Below are positions 34,505 to 45,527 of a stretch of DNA of 45,527 nucleotides, in pieces. The notes under the pieces were generated by a model. That model saw only the letters and a list, made by a program, of their open reading frames with translations. It made no database searches and was not told the origin of the DNA. Position 1 is the first letter of the stretch; each line of letters begins with the position of its first letter. Origin of the DNA: an archaeon (GTDB taxonomy: Archaea; Nanobdellota; Nanobdellia; Woesearchaeales; GW2011-AR9). Position numbers and translations under genes: made by a program. Location: positions 1-45,527 of the forward strand of contig JAUYKZ010000020.1 of NCBI GenBank assembly GCA_030704845.1. Direction: 5' to 3'.

Positions 34505-35041
34505 ATGACCGGAAGATTGACAGAAATTTTATTGGCAGGAGCTTTGGCTTTGAGCGGGTGTGGTGGAGTTAAACCTATTATTTCTGATGAACGATATCAG
34601 ATTACTATTCCTGGTGTTAAATATAAGACACCTGATGGTTCGGTTATCGTTGGGGATGAACATCTAGAACTTTACACTTATAACGGTGGCCATGATCCTC
34701 TTTTGTTTGTTAAAAGACCAGATGGTGGCATAATAATATATAGTGATTACGATGGTGATTTTAAAATAGATAAAGTGCATATCTTCAGAAATGATAATAA
34801 AGGATCACAGACAATCTATGAGCGTAGTGAGTTTGGAAATATTGATATCCATATAGAAGGATATTATAAAGGTGAACATTTCTGGGAAGAGCTTTCTGGA
34901 AATAATATTGGTCAGGTTGGAAATATTGATCAGGTTGGAGAAAGAGTTCTTAGGGTGGGACAATCACAATTTGATGAATACATTCTTAGAATTAATGAAG
35001 CGAGACGAACAGAAGGTTTGAATGATATTAGTAAGGAATAA
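34505..35041 (+). CDS. Putative lipoprotein, unknown function
   Basis: 178 residues from the ATG at 34505, chosen over an upstream TTG because GGGGTGGGA stands as a ribosome site just before it. The N-terminus is a signal peptide with a lipobox (ALALSGC, C19), predicting a lipid-anchored surface protein. The body is rich in beta strands and glycine/aspartate (YSDYDGDFKIDKVHIFRN). A short repeated phrase NIGQVGNIDQVG lies near the end. It is enclosed between the two uS7 tails and appears to be a recent insertion in the ribosomal operon. Confidence 0.7.
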   Translation: MTGRLTEILLAGALALSGCGGVKPIISDERYQITIPGVKYKTPDGSVIVGDEHLELYTYNGGHDPLLFVKRPDGGIIIYSDYDGDFKIDKVHIFRNDNKGSQTIYERSEFGNIDIHIEGYYKGEHFWEELSGNNIGQVGNIDQVGERVLRVGQSQFDEYILRINEARRTEGLNDISKE

Positions 35042-35083
35042 AAGAAAAGAGATCTGGAAAGACAAGCAGCAAGTAGTAAGTAG
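35042..35083 (+). pseudogene. Displaced second copy of the uS7 C-terminal tail
   Basis: This stretch encodes KKRDLERQAASSK plus stop, identical in all 13 residues to the end of uS7 (34431-34472). Six sense codons and the stop differ synonymously (for example TTA/CTG, CGG/AGA, TAA/TAG). The first 12 bases (AAGAAAAGAGAT) are identical in both and could be the crossover or attachment core. No start codon precedes it, so it is a gene remnant. Confidence 0.85.
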
Positions 35084-35133
35084 ATAACTATCTATTTTAT
35101 ATTTTTTTTAATAAAATTTAATTCTTACTGATA

Positions 35134-35147
35134 AGTTTTATAAAATA
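35134..35147 (+). promoter_or_regulatory. TATA box for the 35167 gene
   Basis: AGTTTTATAAAATA centred about 26 bases before the ATG at 35167; near-identical to the promoter at 19028-19041. Confidence 0.65.
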
Positions 35148-35166
35148 CACTCTCTAATCTATATAC

Positions 35167-35844
35167 ATGAGTATAGATCTAGTTGTAAATGAAATAGAAC
35201 AGTTTATCCCTTTAATAAAAACTAAGCAAGAAGGAAGATTTCTAATTTACCGCTTGGACGGTGGGAGAAATCTTTCTGTTTACATTGATCTTGCAACAGT
35301 CGAATTTAATTTTGATCAATTTTCTAGAAATCATCCTGATGCTGAAGAAAGTGACATTTTGGGTGGCGGTTTTCTTAGGATAAACTATAAGGCTAAACGT
35401 GAAGTGGAATATGTCCATCATTGCGGAAAATGTAATTCTAAATATCCGGTGGGAGATAAAGCAATTAATGATGGTTGTAGTTGTGGTTCACGAATGTTTA
35501 TAACAACAGCAATTAAGGGAGAATTAGATCATAAGTATAATCCGGATGATGATTATGATTTGTTTTTCTTAGGCTGTTCTAAACAATATGGTGGAATTCC
35601 GGAAGATATTGCTGAAGAAGTAATATCTAAAATAACTAACGCCTTTAAACATTATGAGGAAGAAAGAGAAAAAAAATATAATCCTTCAATAATTCTAAGA
35701 TTGTGTTCATATATTTGGCCGTTTACTAAAGAAAATCTCGACAATTCATTTAGGAAAAGAAATGTAACGCCACAGAATTATCTTTTTGATAGATATAATT
35801 CTAGGAATCGTTCTTGCTGGGAGAATTGGCGTAAAGAATGCTAA
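35167..35844 (+). CDS. Zinc-ribbon-containing hypothetical protein
   Basis: 225 residues. An N-terminal domain of about 75 residues (DLVVNEIEQFIPLIKTKQEG, LSVYIDLATVEFNFD) is followed by a zinc ribbon (CGKC near 87-90 and CSCG near 104-107) and a helical C-terminal part with a short hydrophobic segment (IILRLCSYIWPF) and basic end. Not recognised. The leaderless start and separate promoter suggest a monocistronic gene between the inserted lipoprotein and Kae1. Confidence 0.7.
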   Translation: MSIDLVVNEIEQFIPLIKTKQEGRFLIYRLDGGRNLSVYIDLATVEFNFDQFSRNHPDAEESDILGGGFLRINYKAKREVEYVHHCGKCNSKYPVGDKAINDGCSCGSRMFITTAIKGELDHKYNPDDDYDLFFLGCSKQYGGIPEDIAEEVISKITNAFKHYEEEREKKYNPSIILRLCSYIWPFTKENLDNSFRKRNVTPQNYLFDRYNSRNRSCWENWRKEC

Positions 35845-35847
35845 AAA

Positions 35848-35859
35848 TATATTTAAAGT
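35848..35859 (+). promoter_or_regulatory. TATA box for kae1
   Basis: ATATATTTAAAG centred about 27 bases before the ATG at 35880; this supports the first of the two possible ATG starts. Confidence 0.6.
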
Positions 35860-35879
35860 GATTAAAAAATATTATACTT

Positions 35880-36836
35880 ATGAATAAAATGATTATTATC
35901 GGAGTAGAAAGTACCGCCCATACTTTTGGGGTGGGTATCATCACAAAAGACGGAAAAATTCTTGCTAATGTTAAAGATAGTTATACTTCTCTTAATGCAG
36001 GGATGATTCCTGATGAGGTAGCAGATCATCATAATACAGTTGCTGAGGAGATAAGAGAAAAAGCGTTTAATGAAGCAAGAATTACTTGGGGCGAGGTAGA
36101 TTTTATTTCTTATTCTGCCGGTCCAGGGTTAGATCCAGCATTGTGGGCGGGATATAACATTGTAAAATCCTGGTCTGAAAAAAATGGTAAACAGTTAGTT
36201 GGAGTAAATCATTGTTGTGCTCACTTAAGTATCGGAAAATTATGGAATAAATTGAAAGATCCTTGTTACCTTTATGTTTCCGGTGTTAACACTCAAATTA
36301 TCGTGCAGAAAGAAGGGAAATATCGAATAATGGGTGAAACTCTAGATATTGGTCTAGGAAATCTTCTAGACAAATTTGGAAGAGTGGTCGGTTTAGGATT
36401 TCCAGCTGGTTCAAAAATTGAAGAATTAGCTAAAAAAGGGAAATATGTTGAATTGCCTTACACCGTTAAAGGGATGGATATGTCATTCTCAGGTATTTTA
36501 ACGAAAGTTCAGCAATTGCATGGAAAAGGTGTTCCGGTTGAAGATTTATGTTTCTCATTACAAGAAACTTGTTTCGCAATGTTAGCTGAGGTTGTAGAAA
36601 GAGCAATGGCTCATACCGGTAAGCAAGAATTATTATTAGTTGGCGGAGTTGGAGCTAACAAAAGGTTCTGTGAAATGCTTGATATTATGTGTAAAGAAAG
36701 AGACGCTGTATTTTACAAAGTTCCAATGGATCTTGCTGGAGATCAAGGTGCGATGATTGCTTGGGAAGGTTTTCTAAGAAAAAATGAATCCGGAGATATT
36801 GAAGTTAATCCTCATTGGCGAACTGATGAGGTTTGA
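35880..36836 (+). CDS. kae1: tRNA threonylcarbamoyladenosine biosynthesis protein Kae1
   Basis: 318 residues. The ASKHA-fold subunit of the KEOPS complex that transfers the threonylcarbamoyl group to A37 of tRNA. GVESTAHTFGVGI, the metal-binding HCCAH (H111, H115), DIGLGNLLDKFGR, VGGVGANKRF and the C-terminal GDQGAMIAW motif are all present. It is not fused to the kinase Bud32, which must be elsewhere. It makes the substrate of the methylthiotransferase at 19060. Confidence 0.96.
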   Translation: MNKMIIIGVESTAHTFGVGIITKDGKILANVKDSYTSLNAGMIPDEVADHHNTVAEEIREKAFNEARITWGEVDFISYSAGPGLDPALWAGYNIVKSWSEKNGKQLVGVNHCCAHLSIGKLWNKLKDPCYLYVSGVNTQIIVQKEGKYRIMGETLDIGLGNLLDKFGRVVGLGFPAGSKIEELAKKGKYVELPYTVKGMDMSFSGILTKVQQLHGKGVPVEDLCFSLQETCFAMLAEVVERAMAHTGKQELLLVGGVGANKRFCEMLDIMCKERDAVFYKVPMDLAGDQGAMIAWEGFLRKNESGDIEVNPHWRTDEV

Positions 36837-37409
36837 TTACGACTTTCTTCGTTGAATATAATCTTTATTATCTTTTCTCTTTATTCTCGTAACTTCTAAA
36901 TTTTCCTCTATCCTCTGACCATTAAACTCCACGTAAGATATAGTATGAAACTCCATGCCACTTATTTTCTGAACGTCAAATTTGTAACTATTCATTTTTT
37001 TTGGTTCGAATTCTATCCCCAGATATTCCCTTGCTTCTTCTAATTGCGAGTTTAGATCTATGGGAACTCTTCTTATTCTATCCCCTTTAATGTACGTTCC
37101 ATCGGGCATTGGGATTATTACCCCAGATTTTACAATCTCTTCTCGATAGTACTCTTTGTCGAGATGTCTTAACAGCTCTTTTCCAATGTCAATGAAAAAT
37201 GGTTTCATTAATCCTCCAAAGATTTTCACTTCATGCCCCACTAATCTTTCTAAAGGTTGGTCTGGGGGAAATCGTTCTTCGAAATCAAGCAGTTTACGTA
37301 TATTTTTTTTGTCAGTTACTCTTTCATCTTCTAGAAGTTCTCGATAATGAACACGATTATCGGGACGATTTTCTTGACGTTCAAAAAATCCATAATATCT
37401 GTAACTCAT
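36837..37409 (-). CDS. Hypothetical protein, 190 aa
   Basis: Convergent with kae1 and directly abutting its stop. Highly charged, predicted mixed alpha/beta, no cysteine motif, signal or membrane helix. A TATA-like box centred near 37436 lies 27 bases before the ATG, which supports expression. The family is not recognised. Confidence 0.65.
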   Translation of the reverse strand: MSYRYYGFFERQENRPDNRVHYRELLEDERVTDKKNIRKLLDFEERFPPDQPLERLVGHEVKIFGGLMKPFFIDIGKELLRHLDKEYYREEIVKSGVIIPMPDGTYIKGDRIRRVPIDLNSQLEEAREYLGIEFEPKKMNSYKFDVQKISGMEFHTISYVEFNGQRIEENLEVTRIKRKDNKDYIQRRKS

Positions 37410-37449
37410 AAATTGATTAAATGGGGGCTTGTTTTTTAAAATGTTCTGA

Positions 37450-40788
<3,339 letters not shown>

Positions 40789-40789
40789 A

Positions 40790-41053
40790 GTGGAAGAAGC
40801 TACTAATTATAAACGTTATTCTGAACTAAGCCGAGAAGAAGAAAAACTGAGAATGCATTACGAGCGTTTCTATGAGAGAGTTCTAGTTTGGTATGGTGGC
40901 GGTACTTTATGCATGTTTCTTGCTCATTGGTCGTTAGGATTAGTTGCAGGAATTGGTTCTTTGTATGCTTTGAATGAAGATTTTAAAATTTCTAAAGAAT
41001 ATGAGAATATTAAATCTGAGATGAGCGAATTAGAGAAAAAGATTGATTTTTAG
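40790..41053 (+). CDS. Small membrane-associated protein, 87 aa
   Basis: GTG start one base after the gyrB stop, so co-translated with it. An N-terminal charged helix (SREEEKLRMHYERFYERV), one or two hydrophobic segments around 33-60 (VWYGGGTLCMFLAHWSLGLV) and a C-terminal coiled coil. Not recognised; the position makes a real gene likely. Confidence 0.65.
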   Translation: MEEATNYKRYSELSREEEKLRMHYERFYERVLVWYGGGTLCMFLAHWSLGLVAGIGSLYALNEDFKISKEYENIKSEMSELEKKIDF

Positions 41054-41154
41054 ACTTAAGAAATAATTTTAAAAAAATTCGCAGTTAACTTTATATCATT
41101 TAATCTTCGTAATTACTAAGAATTTTAGTAGTAATTTAATTGTTAGTTTTGGTT

Positions 41155-41799
41155 TTATTTGGCATATTCTATAAAATCTGGATAATTTGAAATTTCTTTA
41201 AATCCATAATTTGGTGCCAGTTCTTCGACTATTTCTTTAAGTCTTTTTGAACCAGGCCTTTTTTTTGGATGTTCAAAACGTTTTAATTCTGGAAATTCTT
41301 TAAAGAACATTTTAATCAAATGGTGGCCAGCACCCATATATTTTGATGCTAAAGAACGGGTTAATTCTTCTGGATTTCCTTGTCTGAAACAGTTTTGCAG
41401 ATAATTAATTCGTGCATATTTCGGCTTACTTCCAAAATTTTTTAACAAACTTAGTAAATAACTTTTTGAGTTTGTAGGGCAGATGAAACTTAATACTGCA
41501 ATGCTTCCTGGGAAATCATCTTGCGGACCACCCATTAAAACTTTAGATTTGGAAAAAATATCCGCGTGGTCAAGGTTATTTGAATAATATACAAATCTGA
41601 ATTGAATACCTATTTCCTTGTAGAATCTCTTTTGTTCAACGATAAACCCTTTCTCTTCTTCATGAATGACCTGGATTTTAGGTAAACAAGTATAACGCAG
41701 GGACCCTTCACAATTAACCCATCTAACTTCTTGATTACGCTTGATCTTTTCCATATTCATTAATTTAGTTATATATTCTGATACAGTTAATTCATGCAT
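41155..41799 (-). CDS. Hypothetical protein, 214 aa
   Basis: Two close ATGs exist at 41805 and 41799. The second (MHELTVSEYITK) fits the TATA-like box centred near 41826 (27 bases) as a leaderless start. The protein is soluble with a basic C-terminal third (KRFEHPKKRPGSKRLKEIVE); a segment GSIAVLSFICPTNSKSY looks like a buried strand. No family is recognised. It follows smc on the same strand but has its own promoter. Confidence 0.65.
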   Translation of the reverse strand: MHELTVSEYITKLMNMEKIKRNQEVRWVNCEGSLRYTCLPKIQVIHEEEKGFIVEQKRFYKEIGIQFRFVYYSNNLDHADIFSKSKVLMGGPQDDFPGSIAVLSFICPTNSKSYLLSLLKNFGSKPKYARINYLQNCFRQGNPEELTRSLASKYMGAGHHLIKMFFKEFPELKRFEHPKKRPGSKRLKEIVEELAPNYGFKEISNYPDFIEYAK

Positions 41800-41838
41800 A
41801 ATCATATAATTAGAGTAATTCTTTAAAAAACTTAACTA

Positions 41839-44800
41839 TCAAATCCTCAAACTAGTAACCTTACTTACACCATCTTTCATGCTGACTCCATAAAGAGTAT
41901 CGGCTTCAGAAATCAAAGAATCATTGTGAGAAATCACGATATATTGAGCTTGTTCTGAATAAGATCTAATTAGTTTTGCTAAAGTTTCTGCGTTATGTTT
42001 ATCTAAAGCCGCATCAATTTCGTCAAGGATGTAGAATGAAGCTGGTTGATATTCTTGGATAGCAAAAATAAATGAAAGGGCAGTAAGAGTTTTCTCTCCA
42101 CCGGAAAGAGATTTAAGATCCATATATCTATTTCCAGAAATTTTAACTTTAATACTTAAACCGTCATCAAATGGGTTTTTAGGATTATCTAACTGTAGGA
42201 AAGCATTTCCTTTCTTGAATAAACTAGAGAATACTTTCGTGAAATGTTGGTTAGCTTTATCGAATGTTTTCATAAAATGATCAGTTTTTCTAGTTTCTAT
42301 CTCATTCATTAAAGTATGGACATCAGTTTGTTCTCTAACTAACGATTCTCTTTTTTCGGTAAGTTTGTTATACTCAGTTTCTACTTCTTCATAAACTTCT
42401 AAAGCTTTCATGTTAACTGCTGACATCTGGCCAAGCATAACTTCAAATTTGCTGATCTCTTGTCGTAATTCATCCACGGATTTATTTTTAAGTAACGGGA
42501 CATCTTTAAATCTTGAAAATTCTTCTTCCAATCCTGCCAATCTTGCTTTAGCTTCCGCATTCTTAAGTGAAATTAAATTAATTTGCTGTTCATTGGATCT
42601 AGATTTTTCTCTTAGTGATTCAATTTCATTTTCTGATTTGCTTATTTTTCCAGAGAACACTTCTCTATTTGCGAAAAGTTGTCTATATTTAGTATAAAAC
42701 TCTGTGCTAGCTTTTTCTCTTTGAACCAATTCTTTATCTTGATTGACAATAGTTTCAGTAAGCTTGATGATCTCTTCTTTAAACTGCACTTCTTCTTTCT
42801 CGTGCTGTTTTAAAATTTCTTGAATTTTGTTTCGTTCTGGAGCAACTAATTGTTCGGATTGAGTGTTGCTGTTTTTCATATCTGATTCAGAACGAAGAAT
42901 ATCTTCTCTTAATTTCTGTCTTGATTCTTCGAAAGCACTTAATTGAGCAAGTAAGCGTGGATCTCTTAATTGGCTGATTTGGGTTCTTAAAATTTGTTTA
43001 GACGATTTAAAATTAGTTAAATCGCGGTTTGTGATAGTAAGATCTTTCTGAACAGTTGATAATTCATCGTTAATTATTTTAAGGTTTTCTTGCAATTCTT
43101 TCTTAAGGTTACTTGTTGCCTCTAAATCTCCGGTTTCTAAATGTAATGTTTTTTCAAGTTTGATGATATCTCCTTCCAATTCAGATTTTAAATTTCTAAG
43201 AGAGTTTATTTCTTGTAAATTTGTTTCTCGCTTAACTTCAATGTTTTTTATAACCCCTTGAAGTTGAGATAATTGGCCTTCGATTTTTTCAAGTTCTTCT
43301 AATGAATCTCTTTCCCTGAAACCACCGCCAGATCTTCTTCCCATAAATCCACCACGCATAACTCCGCTAGATTCTACTGCATTTCCATCTAAGGTAGCCA
43401 TTCTGATTTTTCCGACTCCTACTTTACGAGCGACTTCAATATCATCAACAATTAAGGTATTTCCAAATACATAAGAAAAAGCTTTCTTGAATTGAGGTTG
43501 AAATGATACTAAATTAATTGCAAAATTTTGTACTCCGTTTTGTTTACTAAATTTCTTATCTTCTTCTGAAATATCTCGGCTTTGAATTTTGTTTAATGGA
43601 ATGAATGAGGCACTTCCTAATTTATTTTTTTGGAGGAAATTTATACAATCGGATGCAGTTTTATCTGAATCAACCACGATATGTTGTAATTTTCCACTTG
43701 CAGCAGTTTCAAGGGCGGTAGAATATTTCTTTTGAACTTGTCCAAGTTCTGCAACAGTTCCAAAAATTCCACCTATCTTTTTCTTGTTATCAATAATTCC
43801 TTTTACAGCTTGATTACCCGAGATTTGAGCTTGAATCGACATTGCTTTTGCGTTAATTTTCGCATGTTCTTCTTGGGCCTCACTCAAATTTCTTCGGGCA
43901 TTAGCTAATTGAGATGCAAAACCGCTATCTTCATTAAGACATTTATTTAGTTTTAAGGTGGCAGTTTTGAAATTATCCTTAATTGATTGTAATTGTTTCA
44001 GTTGATCTTTATTTTCTCTTTCAACTTCTCTAACTTTACGGATTCTTTCATCGATAGTTTCTAATTGGTACTCCAATTTGTCTTTTTCACGTAGAAGTTC
44101 TTGTTGTTTTTGTCTAGATTTCTGTACGTCTTCTTGTTTCTGTTCAATAATCTTATCTTTTTCATCAATCTCTTGTTCCATCTCTTGAGAAGATTCGATT
44201 TTGTTCTTTTTCTTAAAATCAGCAATACTTTTTTCAACGGCCTCAAGTTCTTTTTGTTTTCTTAAAATGGTTTGTTGTAACTCTTTACCTTTTTGAGAAT
44301 AATTACTTAATTTTTCACCTAATTCTTTTAGTTCTTCAGTAAATTGATCTTTCCTTTGTTTAATCTTACCAATTTCGTCTTTTAATGTTGAAACTCGAGT
44401 TTTATTTTTAGCTATCTCAACTTTTGACTCTTCAATTTCACGGTGAACTTTAATCTGTTCTTTCTCTCCTTTCTGTTCGATTTCGTTGTTAATTTTAGAA
44501 ATTTCATTTTTATGTTCAGTTATCTTTTGTCTTAATTCCTCGATTTTTTTCTCTGCATCATCCAACTTTTCTTTATGTTTACCAACTTCAGCATCGAGTT
44601 TATCTTTAATCTCTTGCTTTTCTTTCATCTGAAGATGGACAAATGTTGCTTTGTTAGAATCAACTCGGTCTCTCAATTCTTTAAATTTTAAAGCTTGATC
44701 CCGATCACTTTTAAGCTCTTTAAGATATGTTTTTCTTTCTTTAAGAATGATTTCAGCATTATTTAATTTCTCTTCAACTTTTTGTAATTCAAGAAGTGCT

Positions 44801-45330
44801 TTATGTTTCTTCTCTTCATATAAAGAAACGTCGCTGATCTCTTCAATTATTTTTCTTCTATCTAATGAAGACATAGTTACAAATCGAGTAATATCTCCCT
44901 GTAAAATGATGTTATAACCGTCCGGGTTAATCTTTGCATGAGAAAGAAGATCGATAATTTCTGTTCTGGTTTTCTTTTCGTTGTTCACCCTATAAATACT
45001 AATCCCTGTTTTAGTTATGGTTCTGCTAACAACTACTTCTTTATCTTTTAATGGAAAAATTCCTTTACTGTTATCAAATCCGATTTCTACCGTACCGGAA
45101 GATGCCGGTTTTTTGTTTTTACCACCATTAAAAATAAGGTTAGCTGCTTTCTCAGCCCTCATTGATTTTGCAGAAAGTCTTCCAAGAACAAAACAGAGTG
45201 CATCGCCAATGTTACTTTTACCAGATCCGTTTGGGCCAAGAACACAGTTAAACTTGTTGTCAAAAGGTATTTCTGTCTTGTGTGCGAAGCTCTTAAATCC
45301 CTGAATTTTTAGATGGTTAATCTTCGTCAT
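41839..45330 (-). CDS. smc: Chromosome segregation protein SMC
   Basis: 1163 residues, the normal SMC length. Walker A GPNGSGKS at 32-39, two long coiled-coil arms, a hinge domain around 500-660 (GIFGTVAELGQVQKKYSTAL, glycine-rich end RGGFMGRRSGGGF), the ABC signature LSGGEK from 1075, and Walker B FYILDEID from 1099. It organises and segregates the chromosome; the partner ScpA/ScpB genes are not in the window. A TATA box near 45363 gives a very short leader. Confidence 0.97.
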   Translation of the reverse strand: MTKINHLKIQGFKSFAHKTEIPFDNKFNCVLGPNGSGKSNIGDALCFVLGRLSAKSMRAEKAANLIFNGGKNKKPASSGTVEIGFDNSKGIFPLKDKEVVVSRTITKTGISIYRVNNEKKTRTEIIDLLSHAKINPDGYNIILQGDITRFVTMSSLDRRKIIEEISDVSLYEEKKHKALLELQKVEEKLNNAEIILKERKTYLKELKSDRDQALKFKELRDRVDSNKATFVHLQMKEKQEIKDKLDAEVGKHKEKLDDAEKKIEELRQKITEHKNEISKINNEIEQKGEKEQIKVHREIEESKVEIAKNKTRVSTLKDEIGKIKQRKDQFTEELKELGEKLSNYSQKGKELQQTILRKQKELEAVEKSIADFKKKNKIESSQEMEQEIDEKDKIIEQKQEDVQKSRQKQQELLREKDKLEYQLETIDERIRKVREVERENKDQLKQLQSIKDNFKTATLKLNKCLNEDSGFASQLANARRNLSEAQEEHAKINAKAMSIQAQISGNQAVKGIIDNKKKIGGIFGTVAELGQVQKKYSTALETAASGKLQHIVVDSDKTASDCINFLQKNKLGSASFIPLNKIQSRDISEEDKKFSKQNGVQNFAINLVSFQPQFKKAFSYVFGNTLIVDDIEVARKVGVGKIRMATLDGNAVESSGVMRGGFMGRRSGGGFRERDSLEELEKIEGQLSQLQGVIKNIEVKRETNLQEINSLRNLKSELEGDIIKLEKTLHLETGDLEATSNLKKELQENLKIINDELSTVQKDLTITNRDLTNFKSSKQILRTQISQLRDPRLLAQLSAFEESRQKLREDILRSESDMKNSNTQSEQLVAPERNKIQEILKQHEKEEVQFKEEIIKLTETIVNQDKELVQREKASTEFYTKYRQLFANREVFSGKISKSENEIESLREKSRSNEQQINLISLKNAEAKARLAGLEEEFSRFKDVPLLKNKSVDELRQEISKFEVMLGQMSAVNMKALEVYEEVETEYNKLTEKRESLVREQTDVHTLMNEIETRKTDHFMKTFDKANQHFTKVFSSLFKKGNAFLQLDNPKNPFDDGLSIKVKISGNRYMDLKSLSGGEKTLTALSFIFAIQEYQPASFYILDEIDAALDKHNAETLAKLIRSYSEQAQYIVISHNDSLISEADTLYGVSMKDGVSKVTSLRI

Positions 45331-45396
45331 TATTATGATACGAATGTTTTGTTTTTGGTTTATAAAAGTTTCTATGGCTTGATGCTGTGTTCTATC

Positions 45397-45527
45397 CTAT
45401 ATTGAGTTTACACCTAAATAAACATGTGCGGGTGTTTCATAACCTAATGACTGATGAATCCTTTCATAGTTATAATAATTTACATATGAAAGGCAATCAT
45501 GGACTTTTTCATAGTTCATTCTTTGGA
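45397..45527 (-). CDS. Transposase C-terminal end (integrase core), cut by window edge
   Basis: The last 43 codons run to a TAG at 45397-45399. YYNYERIHQSLGYETPAHVY is the typical end of an rve-type (IS3/IS481-like) transposase domain. The start lies beyond the window. It indicates an insertion sequence next to smc. Terminal inverted repeats could not be identified from the visible part. Confidence 0.85.
   Translation of the reverse strand, partial: QRMNYEKVHDCLSYVNYYNYERIHQSLGYETPAHVYLGVNSI

Overview
This window is an AT-rich piece of an archaeal chromosome. It carries a full archaeal RNA polymerase block (rpoH, split rpoB'' and rpoB', split rpoA' and rpoA''), followed by L30e, a NusA-like KH protein, uS12 and uS7. 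Prefoldin alpha next to FtsY, Kae1, an archaeal-type IleRS, an NMD3-like protein and intron-containing tRNAs agree with this. Most genes sit about 26 bases downstream of an archaeal TATA box, so many mRNAs look leaderless. Small conserved proteins without recognisable homologs, a short AlaRS resembling those of CPR bacteria, a bacterial-type GyrB and bacterial sigma-70 factors point to a DPANN archaeon, most likely Woesearchaeota-like. The phylum is an inference.

Layout. 1-1154: palindromic repeats and two unknown genes. 1220-4375: IleRS. 4440-7611: two tandem full-length sigma-70 family proteins, the most striking feature. 7660-12602: a membrane-anchored winged-helix protein, a candidate small RNA with an intrinsic-type terminator, a membrane-anchored Lon-like protease, and a large lipoprotein with MopE-type motifs and a von Willebrand A domain. 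12705-16485: patatin-like lipase, NMD3-like protein, membrane protein, zinc ribbon, PRPP synthetase. 16551-18920: small protein, prefoldin alpha, FtsY, a second copy of the palindromic repeat, and a 48-residue zinc ribbon. 19060-22794: tRNA methylthiotransferase, acetyltransferase, AlaRS. 22839-25406: tRNA-Gly with a D-arm insert, two unknown proteins, then tRNA-Tyr, tRNA-Asp and tRNA-Lys, each apparently with two introns, one of them in the T-arm. 25459-34472: RNA polymerase and ribosomal protein operon. 34505-35083: a small lipoprotein gene inserted behind uS7, followed by a second, synonymously recoded copy of the uS7 tail. 35167-37409: zinc-ribbon protein, Kae1, unknown protein. 37546-41053: GyrB with an HNH intein and a small membrane protein. 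41155-45330: unknown protein and SMC. 45397-45527: the 3' end of a transposase cut by the window edge.

How it fits together. Most of the window is information processing: transcription, translation, tRNA modification, secretion and chromosome dynamics. An archaeal polymerase and archaeal TATA promoters occur alongside two complete sigma factors and two hairpin-plus-T-tract terminators, which suggests a bacterial-style layer added to archaeal transcription. The sigma genes themselves appear to be driven by an archaeal TATA box.

No gene-free stretch exceeds 300 bases. The longest are 24891-25137, 8389-8577 and 1-184, and each is described below.
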